A program made the position numbers and the translations under genes. Positions 20,330 through 30,777 of a stretch of 64,000 nucleotides of DNA are shown piece after piece (position 1 is the stretch's first letter; each line of letters starts with the position of its first letter). The notes beneath the pieces were generated by a model, which saw only the letters and a program-made list of their open reading frames with translations, did no database searches and was not told where the DNA came from. The stretch comes from Strigamia acuminata (taxonomy: Eukaryota > Arthropoda > Chilopoda > Geophilomorpha > Linotaeniidae): the NCBI GenBank assembly GCA_949358305.1, contig OX442314.1:51344581-51408580 (forward strand). The letters run 5' to 3'.

Positions 20330-21420
20330 GAACTACAACAAAATGACAATTTTAGCTGCATTTAAAGCGTTTGTAAATGCCACACCTACTCGAGGAATGC
20401 GGACTTACAATACAAACACATGTAAATGCCACCATTCCTGTCAAGAAGGATGCGGGCTTACAATACAATGAAGCAAAGAAATTTGAAAATAACCAGAGCT
20501 CTCTTCTGGTTCCACTGAGACTGTCAAGTGGTCAGTTTATCCAGGGGTGACCACGCGGAGGTAGAGAGTTGGATTTTACACCCCCGAAGAAAACAAACGA
20601 AAACTTGCTTGAGAATTTGTATCAGATTTCACCCAAAAAGGTCGGATCTAAAAATCAACATAAACTAGAATTAAAAATGGACAAACTTTAAGAAAAATAA
20701 AAATAATAATCCCGTAAAATGTTACTTTTCACGACGTAAATATTGGGCTTCAAAATCGTTTCATTGAAGAGAAATTTGAGTTGGAACATAATTTACCATA
20801 AATTGAAAATTCCTCTTTTTTAACCCAAACCACAGCTCCGGGAAAACAAGAGCATCGGTAAGAGAAATACCCGAACTAAAGTAAAAGATAAATTGGAACA
20901 AATTGATGCAATTTCACGAGGAAAAATCGAACGGGAATACAACGAAATCCAACATGTCGGCGTGCGTCCAACGTGCAATGACAGTTGTAAACCCCGTATA
21001 ACAATACGGGGTTTACATTCGATAAAACACGGATATTGAGAAATCGTAGAAGCAATCTTCAATCGAATTAATCTCGTTTCAATTTTCGACGAATATTATT
21101 GTTATTGGTGCCACGGTGCAAAATTGAAATTAAAATCCATTTCACACTTTCTGGACATAATCAAAACCAGCGAGAAACCAACCAAGCCCAAATCCAACTT
21201 ACCTTGCTCTAAACGTGTGCCATCTCTACGGTTATATTCCACGGGGTTCACATTCCGTAAAACACGGGCACACTGGGCACACGTAATGATAGAATCAATC
21301 GTCCAACTAAATAATACTTTTGATTTTGCTATCAGGTGGCACTGGTTTCCTAATTCGGAAATTATCACTTATTTCCGCGGTTATTACGGAACCACAAAAC
21401 TTAATTATACAAAATTGTAC
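20330..21420 (+). repeat. Family C, copy 1
   Basis: Shares with 60590-61640 the tandem block GTAAATGCCAC...GGGCTTACAATACAA, the block CCAGAGCTCTCTTCTGGTTC, and the hairpin GTAAACCCCGTAT/ATACGGGGTTTAC (20986-21017). It matches 62750-63700 in inverse orientation. No coding frame is shared. Probably a non-autonomous DNA element. Confidence 0.7.
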
Positions 21421-21562
21421 AAAACTTGTCGATACCGTCACGTAAAAATAAAAAATACAACAAAAGAAAAAATTTTTGTTCAAATTTTTTTATTTCTCTA
21501 TTGGGAATCAGTGTCGAAATAAAATCAACGTCGAATTTTTAAATTATAAATTTAATTTAACC

Positions 21563-21814
21563 TTAATATCGCTTCCTTTTAAAAATATCAGGCTTCCAAT
21601 TAATCGGATACGACTCTTCCGTCGCCGTTTCGTCCTCCCTGTACATTTTAACCGTCTTATCCGCCTCGCACGTGATCAACCGTGTCCCACTCTGGTCAAA
21701 AACGCACGAGAAAACTCCCGTCTCGCTCTCCATCAACCCCGGTTGCACGGGAGCTTCCACCCTCTGAAAATTATAACCCGTCTTCCAATCCCACAGAAAA
21801 ACCGTCCCAAGTCT
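21563..21814 (-). pseudogene. PLRG1: PLRG1/Prp46 last exon
   Basis: On the minus strand, after TTCTAG, the frame reads [49 protein letters not shown] and [11 protein letters not shown] stop. This is the end of the last WD40 blade plus the very conserved C-terminal tail of pleiotropic regulator 1, a spliceosome NTC/PRP19-complex WD40 protein. The exon is fully open and well conserved over about 84 codons. None of the earlier WD40 exons is visible within 2 kb upstream on this strand; the next sequence (CIQWCSNELDPYSQLAIEL) is not PLRG1. Either a long intron separates them or this is a duplicated 3' exon. Confidence 0.75.
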
Positions 21815-21839
21815 CTAGAATTGACATTTCCGGCCAAAC

Positions 21840-22480
21840 GGTAAATGTTGAATGTTGATGTCTGGTGTTTCACGAAATTACTCACAAGTTCAATTGCCAG
21901 CTGAGAGTAAGGATCCAGTTCATTTGAACACCACTGTATACACTTCTATAACAGTAAGATGTAAAAAAAAATTCTAGTTTGCCATTTATGGAAAGAGGCA
22001 GCACCATCCACAACTGCAATTTGTGCAAATAAAAAACTTCTTCGGTTCCAAATCTAAGATATCTGAGAGAGCAATATAATAGCTAAATGTGCTATGCTAT
22101 GATTGTTTTGTTGGTTGTTATGATTACATGAAAAAGAAAAGAAATGGCCATAAAATGGATTCTAAAATGTAAGAAATTTACTAGAAAATACACAGTCTAC
22201 AATCTTGAAGTTTTGCAAAATTGGATTTATTATTCAAAACATCACTTCAAACACAGCCAATATCCAGAAGTTTGCCACAATTTGGACAAGCCAAACAAAC
22301 TTCCAAATCCTCACAAATGTTAGCAGATGTGGTTCTGAAGTGTTGAAGATATTTTCATGCTTTGGAGATATTATCTGGGTTAGTCACAAGTTTATGATTA
22401 TGACTTATGAACAAACCTCCAGTGAAATATCCTGGAATAAGAAAATTTCCTAGTGTATTAGTCAGCAGATTTAATAAGAT
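21840..22480. other. No recognised gene
   Basis: AT-rich. A minus-strand segment at 21880-21955 (CIQWCSNELDPYSQLAIEL) is open between a TAG acceptor and GTGAGT and might be an exon of another gene. Confidence 0.3.
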
Positions 22481-22489
22481 GGCAACGAA

Positions 22490-22665
22490 AGTTATCAAAG
22501 TTACCGCTACTAGATCAACTTATTTGGAATGAAAGATCAAGATAGAAACCATGCTAGATGCAGAAGATCTATGGAAAGTAGTAGGAATTTATTGTCCCTG
22601 TAATACTAGCAGCTGGAGCAAGTGAAGTAGAAGCTGCAAACAGAGACCTTCAAAGACTTGACAGA
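22490..22665 (+). pseudogene. Copia-like gag N-terminal fragment
   Basis: KIETMLDAEDLWKVVG resembles the WKxxMxxLLxxxxLWxVV motif of Ty1/Copia gag. Stops interrupt it on both sides. Confidence 0.35.
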
Positions 22666-23595
22666 CTGTGGCGATCCGGGTTTTAACTTAATAAACCTAC
22701 TAAAAATTACTAACTAACTTGTTGTTGAGAAGCCATAAGGGACTTCTACTCAATGGCTGTAATAAGAATCAAAATGCACATTTAGTCCAATCGAATATAA
22801 AATGAGCTATGGTGGAAGCCCGGGTGAGCCAGAAATGAACGTTTCTGCAAAAAATAAAGGCAATTAACGCTGTAAAGGCGTAAAACGCTCGTCCCTATAA
22901 AAATTATTTTTGAAGTGAATACAAATACACGTAAAAAAATGCACAGGATGTTCTATGTTTTTTAGTTGTAGTACAGGATGGGCCAAAAGTCACAAACTGG
23001 TCCGATGTCTTAGTCTTAATCGCTTTTATTTAAAATAATTTTTTTTTAAAATATTTTTAGAGAATCATAAATAATTCACGACCAAACAGCGAACATAAAT
23101 TGGGAAATTTACTATCAAAAGCATTATAAATTCAGACCCAACGAGGATATCAACGTTTGATTGTTAGATGTTGGATGGAGAAGTAGGTGAAAATCCTCAA
23201 AAAACATTAAAAAGTTGATAAAAAAAATCCCCAACTGCTACGCAGTGAAAACGTAACCTGATAAAATTTAACGGTAACGTAACGTTTAATAAACGGTCAT
23301 TACTACAAAAAAAGTAACGAATTATCGTTACGTTACATGGCCAAATTAAGTAACGCATTACTCTTACAGTTACGTGTCGTTAACGCCGTTACTGTAATGG
23401 TAACCTGCACAACACTGCAGAATTCAAGAGTGTGCCAAAACTCCAAATTTGAGCCTGGCACACTTCAGGATCTGCGCGGCAGATCTGCGCAATTAGTGTA
23501 TTTTGGTGAAACAAAAAAATTGTTGCAACAAAACGGTTAATTAATAGTTCGCCCCAGCCAAATTGGGGTGAGATGTGTCTGGGAGTTTACATCTC
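22666..23595. other. No gene recognised
   Basis: MITE-like pieces: CAGGATGGGCCAAAAGTCAC (22975) and repeated GTAACGTTAC motifs (23220-23400). Confidence 0.4.
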
Positions 23596-23866
23596 CTACC
23601 GTCTTCCCTCGAATAAAACGTCACGAGTCTCATGACGTTGCATTCGAACTTTTTCATGCAACTTCTGAAAAATCAGAAATTGAGCATAAATTGAAACACA
23701 CGGTACAACTTCGAACTTTTAATCTATATGTTCAAAACATACGGTACGTTTTCAATTCGTGTCAAATTAATTTTTCCGGCATTGCGCCTGTAAAAAGCGC
23801 ACCCGTTGCACCCGTCAATGCACTCGAATGTAACGACCTGACGTTGTATTCGAGGGAAGACGGTAG
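23596..23866. mobile_element. 271-bp TIR element (MITE)
   Basis: Inverted ends CTACCGTCTTCCCTCGAATA (23596) and its complement (ending 23866). The match is near-perfect over about 28 bp, with weaker similarity further in. Target duplication not clear. No coding capacity. Confidence 0.7.
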
Positions 23867-23949
23867 TCACATGACTTGGTTTGTCGCGTGCCAAACCAAA
23901 GTAATTAAAAAATACTCAAAACAAATATTCTTAAGTGGTGATAAATTAT

Positions 23950-23955
23950 TTTATT
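23950..23955 (-). promoter_or_regulatory. Poly(A) signal of the FCP1 gene
   Basis: AATAAA on the minus strand about 45 nt past the FCP1 stop codon. Confidence 0.6.
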
Positions 23956-23997
23956 AGATAAAAACACTCGATCACCACACACTGCTCTAAATGACGG

Positions 23998-25581
23998 TTA
24001 AAAGTTGGCATAACAGCTGGTAAATGGTAAATTGAAGTGACGTTTTTTACACGGGTTTCCATTTCTATCTCCCAAAGACTCCACAAACTTCCTCTTACTC
24101 CCAACTACATTACCTCTTTTGTTATCAGTTACTTTTCCGACAACATTTCTTTTTCTTTTTTTACCCATTTTCACTGTCTCTTCTGGCCTGCAACTAAGTA
24201 CAGGCTTTTCTATCTTCAAAACCTCATTTCTGCCTTGATCAACACAACAGTTTTCAACCAGTGGAAACAACTTTTCGTCAACCTTTTGCCAACGTTTCGC
24301 ACAACACCTCAACCAATCTGGGCTTACCAAGTGTACATTTTTAAAAACTCTAGCGAAGTGAACCTTTTCGGTATCCAAACGAGTAGACACAACGTGAGTT
24401 GTCGCTTTGACATTAGGATCACTCCTGCCTACAACTTTGTTCTGAACCACAGCCCCTAACGACATTGCCTTCTTCCCTATTTTACTTTCTTCTATGGACA
24501 CGTTCGGCGGGAGATCAACACCACTAAACACAACATAAACGGATTTCAAAACATTCTTCTTCACACCAGGAACCACCTTCTTCAGATCAGGAACGCCAGG
24601 ATTCTCCTTCGAATTCTCGTACATCTTGTAATAAGTCTGGTGAACAATCCGCAGCTTTGCCTGCAAATGCAACAAATGACTGTCATCATCATCTCGATGC
24701 AATTGTTGCAAATCGACAACTTCTTTTTCTTTGAAAAATTTATATGGCTTCACACGGACCAAATTGGGCGCGTAATTCCAGACGTCGCCACGGTCATCAA
24801 TAATGCACACCATCGAATCTCCACGCGGGAAAAAGTATTTCATGTTTTCACTCTTCGACGACGGATGTACGAACTCATCTCGAGATAAAATCCGCTTGGA
24901 AAAAAGACTTCCGTCTGGGTCCAGCAAGCGAGCCATTTTCCTCGCATATTCGCCGTACCCAAAAGTACAAATGTGCAATTCGTACAATTCGCTCATGTTC
25001 TTCAAGAAATCTCTCGTTCCTGGCCTCAGTCTGGTGCAGAAGCACAAACCCTGCAACTTGTATGAAAACACGTCGGCAATGCCATCCGGAGTTGGGTCTT
25101 GGGTGGTGTGTAGTAGCGTTAGATCGAGATCGACCAACAATACTAATTTCTTGCTGTCCAACAGGTGTTTTGTATCTGCATTGCTCAAAATATACTGCGC
25201 GTGCTTTTTGCTCACGCGCAGCTCGGGGAAGTTGTGATTAACCACTTTGGATGCTGTTGATCGTTGACTGTTGTGCTGTAAGTCATGTCCGCATGCAACA
25301 CACAAGGATTCATTGACTATGGGATGCAAACAATGTTTGAGGATTAAGACGTGGTCGCCAGTGTTTAGCATTTGGCCATTTTCTTTTAATATTTTGATAA
25401 CGGTCCCAGCGATGTCTGATTTGAATTCTGACAGCAGTTTTGTCCTAAGTTGGTAAGAAAAGAGAGTTGATCCAATCGAAATTCTGCTGCCACGTACAAC
25501 ATTCCATTTGACAAGATTTGCAGCAGCGGCATGTTTGTTAGTGAACGCTATTTCTGAAGTGTTCTTGAGACTGGAAGCCAT
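23998..25581 (-). CDS. CTDP1: RNA polymerase II CTD phosphatase FCP1/CTDP1, intronless
   Basis: A 527-codon ORF runs from ATG to stop with no intron. Residues about 25-85 form the biotinyl/lipoyl-like N-terminal domain (GTVIKILKENGQML). Residues about 143-285 are the FCP1 homology phosphatase domain, with LVDLDLTLLHTT giving the DxDxT nucleophile motif (D151, D153), then TRLRPGTRDFL and IIDDRGDVW. Residues about 340-435 form a BRCT domain (YVVFSGVDLPP, HVVST, VSPDWLRCC). A basic KKRKR stretch follows. FCP1 removes phosphate from the RNA polymerase II C-terminal domain so the enzyme can be recycled. The usual DLDQT is DLDLT here. It is shorter than human CTDP1 but has the full domain order and a poly(A) signal, so it looks functional. 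Lack of introns suggests a retrocopy or intron loss. Confidence 0.9.
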   Translation of the reverse strand: MASSLKNTSEIAFTNKHAAAANLVKWNVVRGSRISIGSTLFSYQLRTKLLSEFKSDIAGTVIKILKENGQMLNTGDHVLILKHCLHPIVNESLCVACGHDLQHNSQRSTASKVVNHNFPELRVSKKHAQYILSNADTKHLLDSKKLVLLVDLDLTLLHTTQDPTPDGIADVFSYKLQGLCFCTRLRPGTRDFLKNMSELYELHICTFGYGEYARKMARLLDPDGSLFSKRILSRDEFVHPSSKSENMKYFFPRGDSMVCIIDDRGDVWNYAPNLVRVKPYKFFKEKEVVDLQQLHRDDDDSHLLHLQAKLRIVHQTYYKMYENSKENPGVPDLKKVVPGVKKNVLKSVYVVFSGVDLPPNVSIEESKIGKKAMSLGAVVQNKVVGRSDPNVKATTHVVSTRLDTEKVHFARVFKNVHLVSPDWLRCCAKRWQKVDEKLFPLVENCCVDQGRNEVLKIEKPVLSCRPEETVKMGKKRKRNVVGKVTDNKRGNVVGSKRKFVESLGDRNGNPCKKRHFNLPFTSCYANF

Positions 25582-26135
25582 TGTATATTATAATAACCAG
25601 GACTTCAGATGTCTAAAATAAAGTGTTGTGTCTAAAATATTGTAGATTCTTTAATTCCTGGATTCTTGGAATCTTCCTGGTTGAGGACATGCAATTGTTA
25701 ATAATGTTTAATATTAGCTCAACACGCTTTATATATACCAAGTTAGCGGATACGTGTTAAAAACGTTACGTAAATGGTAAGAAAACGTTACTGAATACGT
25801 GACTGTGACGTTATCAAAACGTGGTCAAACTGTTTTGTGGATTTTGTATCTCTAACCCATTTTAATAATTTTGGAATTGGATTCAGCAAGAAAACTTTTT
25901 AATTGTAGTTTGTGACTGTTGAGTGCCCCTAGGTCCTAGGTAACTCCTTGACCATAGGTGGACACCCAATCATATCCTCGACCCCTAGACAACTGAATAA
26001 AGTCGCTTTTTTAATGCAAAAGTCTCTCTTTTAATGCAGAAGTAACTTTTTTTTAAAAAAAATCCACTAAAAATGCAAAAATTCACTGTTTCCACAAAAA
26101 AATTTACTGAATCGTGCAAAAAAATCACTTATTTT
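25582..26135. other. FCP1 upstream region, no gene
   Basis: AT-rich, with a family D tail at 25925-26000 (CTCGACCCCTAGACAACTGA). No promoter motif is firm. Confidence 0.4.
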
Positions 26136-26139
26136 GTGC

Positions 26140-26370
26140 CCTATTGGCTGTTTGATGTTCAATGTCATGCCATTTGGCCTGATAAACGCACCAACAACCT
26201 TCCAAAGACTAATTGAGATTTGAGAAGGTATTGGAAGACGCCTACCGCAAGTCCATCTTGATGACATCGTCAGTTTCAAAATCATTCCAAGAACACATAC
26301 GCCATGTGGCGTCAGTGTCGAATAAATTGGAGAAAGCAAATCTCCGTATAAACCCCAGCGATCGAATGCA
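26140..26370 (+). pseudogene. Ty3/Gypsy reverse transcriptase fragment
   Basis: FNVMPFGLINAPTTFQRLIE is the RT block 4 motif. After a frameshift it is followed by FEKVLEDAYRKS, then SKSFQEHIRHVASVSNKLEK and ANLRINP. The YxDD-coding stretch is garbled by indels. Isolated fragment; no flanking LTR found. Confidence 0.75.
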
Positions 26371-26709
26371 GCCGATGTTCTGCCGCACTTGTGCGATCGA
26401 ATGCGGCCGATGTTCGGCCGATTCCTCGTTTTTAAATAAAGAATAATAAAAAAAAAATTTAAATAAACTTACTAGAGTTAATAAGCATAAAAACTCTAAT
26501 TTAATTAACACATCGAAAATAACAACTTGGAGGAAAATATTCCTCCTTATCGAGCCGCAGCTCGTGCATAACAATTGTTACAGAGAAAAAAAAACTAAAC
26601 AATAGCAAGAAAAAGGTGTCAGAAATTGTGATCCGTACAGAGACAATGCAAAAATTAACACCAACACGTGCAACTTAACATCAATTCAATTCACATCAGT
26701 ACATAACGA

Positions 26710-27630
26710 TAAAAAGGGTGTTAAAACCTCTGATATTATCCAGAAGAGCATGAAAGGGATCAATGCCTCTGTCTCTGTTGTCTTTGAACCACATGTATTC
26801 ACAGAGGTGATCGGCCAGGTTTTCAGCTTTGATCCCCCCCTAGTCAGTCTTTCCTTGAGTGGTCAACAATTTGATTCAATAGTCTGTGTGTTTGCACAAG
26901 TGTCGGGATCCACAAAATTGCATGAGTGGTTAACGGTAAGGTGTCGAAAACCCTCCTCATCCAGATTGTTGTAGCCTTTCCAGCAATCTGTCATGATCGT
27001 TGTGCCTTGTTGTCAATCAAGGTAAGGAGGGTTTGTGTATCTCTTGTTGTTTGGGCAAATTTCTACGCGAAATTTCCCATTGGCTCCTGTCTCTATTATT
27101 CCCAGGATCCAACTGCCCTCCACAACCCTCCCTCTTTCATACTTTCGACGGCCTATTTTGGACTCTTCAATTTCAACAACATGTCCAGGTCCCCCAATTC
27201 TGCCCTCAGACTCATACTTTGAGTCAAAGGCAACCATGCACGTTTCAGGACAGTATGAATTCCAATATGCCACTGTAGCAGATGACAACACACTGTCGCG
27301 AATCGAGCACTCCCTGATTGTCATTTCGTATGACATTTTCGTGGCAAATGCATATGTCAGCAGTATGCAAACATCAGGTTGGAGATTGGTGTTTTCAAAC
27401 CAGATGTTTTTTGCTAATAACACCTGAAGTGAATTCCCCATTCGCCCCGGATGCACCCTTCGACACCTAAATGCCCCCAACCCATGCTTGTTTTGGTCTA
27501 AAGTCATTGATCGACGACACTTGGGACAATTCTTAACCCTGGCCCACAGCCACTCAAGACAACTCTCCTTACTTCTAAATGCGTGGAAAAGCGCAAATAA
27601 ATTTAGTCGTGGTGGTTGTGCTTCCGCCAT
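26710..27630 (-). pseudogene. Merlin/ISXO2-like (IS1595-type) transposase
   Basis: The frame from 27630 reads NCPKCRRSMTLDQNKHGLGA (zinc-binding N-part), then GGPGHVVEIEESKIGRRKYE (first catalytic Asp position here Glu within VEIEES) and GSWILGIIETGANGKFRVEI. A TGA at 27013-27015 stops it. The same frame then continues [20 protein letters not shown] and TQTIESN, with a second TGA where family members have Trp, and ends near FHALLDNIRGF. Transposases of this family cut and paste small DNA elements. Two stops and a short deletion before TTIMTD make this copy dead. Terminal inverted repeats were not identified. Confidence 0.85.
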
Positions 27631-27639
27631 TTTTCAGGT

Positions 27640-28100
27640 TAGCATTGTTTAAATTTTCACGCGCTGCTTCTAGTGAAAATGGCGGCGGCCGCACAGCCTC
27701 TTGGCTAATGTAAACGACAACTTTCACAGAGCGTTTTCAACCACATAACTTGATTTCCGACACTTTTGAGTGCCATTTTTGGTCCCAGCATACTTTTTTT
27801 GGTAAGTAACCAAATTTTGGGCCCATTCTGAAGTGGGCCCAATTCTAAAGTATATCCCAACTGTGCACCCCTAGTGCTTTTTAGTTGCCTGCCCTAAGGA
27901 TATTTAAGGGGACTCACTAGTGCATTCTTTCGCTGTTGCTTACCCATTGATATTTGACTTATGACACTTATTTCTTGATGCCCTTTGGTTGATACAATTA
28001 TGTTGTGCGTCAATAAAATTGACGCACAGTCTAGCATTAGCTGATTGCCCTCCTTGCAACAACACAAAAGCTATATGGTATTCGATTACTGACTTTAAGT
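27640..28100. other. Non-coding; hairpin with AATAAA in its loop
   Basis: Perfect hairpin TGTGCGTCAAT/ATTGACGCACA with loop AAA (28004-28014/28018-28028); the stem-loop junction spells AATAAA. Otherwise no gene. Confidence 0.5.
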
Positions 28101-28556
28101 GTAAAGACTCGCGTATGGTTAAGGTCCACAGAGAGTCTGTTTGGCAATGGAGGTGTAGATAGGTTTTGTTGTCTCCATTCTTTGACTCCGTTTTATATTT
28201 GGACCGTGGTGCCTAAGTTCGCCTGGCCATGGTTTCCACCTTGCCTATTACTTCCGGGTGACTCGTGTTATTACTTAAGATGTCTCACTTCGCTGGTCGT
28301 GAGTCCGCGCTTTATCAGCAAATGGTGTTTAACTCAGCTCGTCTGACCATTTGCGTTGCGGCTAATTCGCCTTTCCCGTCTTCTACCCATTTTTCAGCAT
28401 TCGCTGCCTATTCACAACATAAGGGTGTTTAACTCAGCTCTCGCGCTGGTCTTCATGTAATCCCCTTCCCTCCACGGTTTCACATGCTCACCATAGTTGA
28501 GCAACGTGGAGTTACTTTTATTCTTCCTTGACATTTGTAATTGCCTAGATAGGCGA
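28100..28556 (+). promoter_or_regulatory. Hairpin-rich leader of the gag-like ORF
   Basis: Stems visible: AATGGAG/CTCCATT (28146, 28172), GCAAATGGT/ACCATTTGC (about 28318, 28346), nested TCCACG/CGTGGA and TGCTCA/TGAGCA (28471-28510), and GCCTA/TAGGC (about 28543-28554). GGTGTTTAACTCAGCTC occurs twice (28324, 28424). GC content is higher than the surroundings. Likely an RNA leader (packaging or translation) of the element whose ORF begins at 28558. Confidence 0.4.
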
Positions 28557-28557
28557 C

Positions 28558-29394
28558 GTGTATCGATTAAATGTAGAGACCGTAGTAAATGCGAGCATGG
28601 CTACACACTCGAAAACGCAAGAAGGTGCCATGTGTGCATTCGTAACTAAGAACGAAGGAGCAGTTACGGAGGAAATGCAGCCACAAAATAACGGAGCGGA
28701 CGACGATGAAGTACGTAGCGACGACACGTGGAGCATGGACGACCGTACGAAAAGCGACTTGGACGAGAAGAGTGCCCAACTTGATGCAAAACTCGCAGCA
28801 CTCGATGCGAAGTTGGCCAAAGTTGATGTGAAACTGGGCGAACTTGATGCGAGAGAAGCGAGACTGGATGCTAAAGTGGCTAAGATTAATGATATATTTG
28901 ATAGGTTCGACGCAAGCAAGAAAATCGAGCTGTGTGAAATCGTGTCATGCGGAGAAGCGCAACGCAATGGGCACGAGTATCAACCGAAAGAATTGAAGAC
29001 TGTTTCGGTCGCGAATTTGGGCGAGGAAATTGGCGAGAATTATGATGAATTCAACGGAAGTTTGGACACTGTTAATGTGAGAGTCAGTGAGAGATTAAAC
29101 AACGCGGAGCAAGACAAAAGGGGGACCAGACGACGGAAAAGTAAACGAACAATAAGCAATGATGCGACGACGGCGCGAACGAACGTACGAGAACAAGCGA
29201 TTGTTCAACCGACAAAAGAAAAGGATAAACGAAAGAAACCGTATACAGGACGCGAGGGAAATATTTTGCGAGGAAAACTGAGTAAAAACATTACGGAAAC
29301 TCGAAACCAACAGAGGGGCGAGTTGCGTTATTCAAACGAGAAGGGCAAAATTGAGAAGAATCGAGGTCGAGTGGTTTTGACTAATAATATCTGA
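28558..29394 (+). CDS. Gag-like coiled-coil protein of an LTR element, 278 aa
   Basis: An ORF of 278 codons. Residues about 65-120 are a strong heptad coiled coil (LDAKLAALDAKLAKVDVKLG). The region before it is acidic, and residues about 185-278 are very basic (KRGTRRRKSKRTISN, EKDKRKKPY). No protease, RT or integrase follows. About 290 bp downstream is a purine-rich tract and a putative LTR, so I read this as the structural protein of a non-autonomous Gypsy-type element. A host nuclear protein is possible. The first ATG (MYRLNVE) is used; a second lies 13 codons on. Confidence 0.45.
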   Translation: MYRLNVETVVNASMATHSKTQEGAMCAFVTKNEGAVTEEMQPQNNGADDDEVRSDDTWSMDDRTKSDLDEKSAQLDAKLAALDAKLAKVDVKLGELDAREARLDAKVAKINDIFDRFDASKKIELCEIVSCGEAQRNGHEYQPKELKTVSVANLGEEIGENYDEFNGSLDTVNVRVSERLNNAEQDKRGTRRRKSKRTISNDATTARTNVREQAIVQPTKEKDKRKKPYTGREGNILRGKLSKNITETRNQQRGELRYSNEKGKIEKNRGRVVLTNNI

Positions 29395-29680
29395 GTGTGC
29401 ATTGTGTTTTTGAAATTGTTTAATCGTATTGATCGAGTTTTGTTTACAAGTGTGATATGTTTTAAATAAGTGTATTTTATTGATTTTTCTTTTTGCTGTA
29501 TTACAACTTACAAGTGTATTTTTGTTTTGATTTGGGCTGAAATTTTGAGATGACAATTTGCGGGATTTCTTTGAGTTTTAGACACTGATCAGGTGAAGAA
29601 GGTGTGTGTTGATATTTTGTGTCACCTGGCCCAGTGTATTCCAAATCCCGTGTAAGGGTCTCCCACCGCCAGGGGGAGTT

Positions 29681-29824
29681 GTGTGTATTACGACTGACCA
29701 ATCACGTGGTCACCTAACTTCCTGTTATGTGACCAGAACGTGCAGATCGTTGCAATAACGTGCGCGCTGAATAAACGAGTATATCAGCAACAATCGATGT
29801 CATCTCCTCTCATTCAATTCCAAC
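29681..29824 (+). mobile_element. Putative 3' LTR downstream of the gag-like ORF
   Basis: A polypurine tract (CAGGGGGAGTTG) immediately precedes TGTGTATTACGAC, and the segment ends ATTCCAACA with AATAAA near 29770. The block before it (CCGTGTAAGGGTCTCCC) is also found at 57690-57730 (CCATGTGAGGGTCTCTCC) before another putative LTR. No matching 5' LTR was found upstream. Confidence 0.45.
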
Positions 29825-30260
29825 ATGTGGGTCTGTTGTGACCTATGGAGTTTTGCTAGGCCTATTATGCCACGTTGATTCTCCCATGTAGATTCTTACG
29901 TGTCATTTGATTTTTTAATGTATTTCTTAGAATGTTGTAATTTTGATTTATTTTTTCACTTTTGTACCTAAATCACACATGTAAATGATTGTAAACCTTT
30001 TTTTAAAACCCTATTTGATGTACTGTTCTAAACTGTATTTGTTACTAAATTTAGATTCAAGTGTTATTTAACATGATGCATAGATGCAATTGTAGCACCT
30101 TGGAATTTTCTAGTTATGTTGTATTCTTGTTATGTTGTATAAACAATAAATGTAAGGCTGTTGTCTCCTGGGTTGCGTAGCAATTAACCAGAGAGAGAAA
30201 AGCCTCACTTAAGAAATTGTAACCATCGTGCATGGGTGTCTGATTATGGTCGCTCCATAA
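29825..30260. other. Non-coding, AT-rich
   Basis: Nothing recognised. Confidence 0.4.
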
Positions 30261-30265
30261 TTGTT

Positions 30266-30480
30266 TTCGGTGCATTTGGATACAAAAAAAAGTGAAATTG
30301 TTTTTTTGAATGAAAGACAAAATGCAAATATGTATCAAGCGGTCCTGGAGAAGAATTTGTGGAAGAAAGGAAAAGGAATGGCTGGAGCAAAGTGGATTTT
30401 TCAGCAGGACAATGCAGTATTCATTGATATAGCATAAGAGTCCATCACTGCTAAAAGTTTTAAGAAACAAATTGATTCAA
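30266..30480 (+). pseudogene. Tc1-like transposase C-terminal fragment
   Basis: QNANMYQAVLEKNLW and GAKWIFQQDNA match the last third of Tc1 transposases (YxxxLExxL...WxFQQDNAPxH, with the second catalytic Asp). A stop follows at DIA. No other part is present. Confidence 0.65.
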
Positions 30481-30777
30481 TGTATTGAAGGTGCATTGAA
30501 GTTATTAAACAATGTGGGAAAGGAATCAAGTATTAAAGTTAAACTGATTTTAATTTTTGTTAAAATTTTGAAGAACAGGCCAAAGTTTTGTCACAGATTT
30601 CTAAGGTTGAAATTTTTATTTTTTATTTATTTTTATTTGTGAGAAAGACATCACTCTTGTACTTATTGTAATTTCAGCATGATTATAATGCATTTCTATT
30701 ACTGGTTTGGTTATATTTTGTCGCAAAACAGAAAAAGATAACGAAACGCTCCACATAAGACGGAAGTTGAGTCGCTC

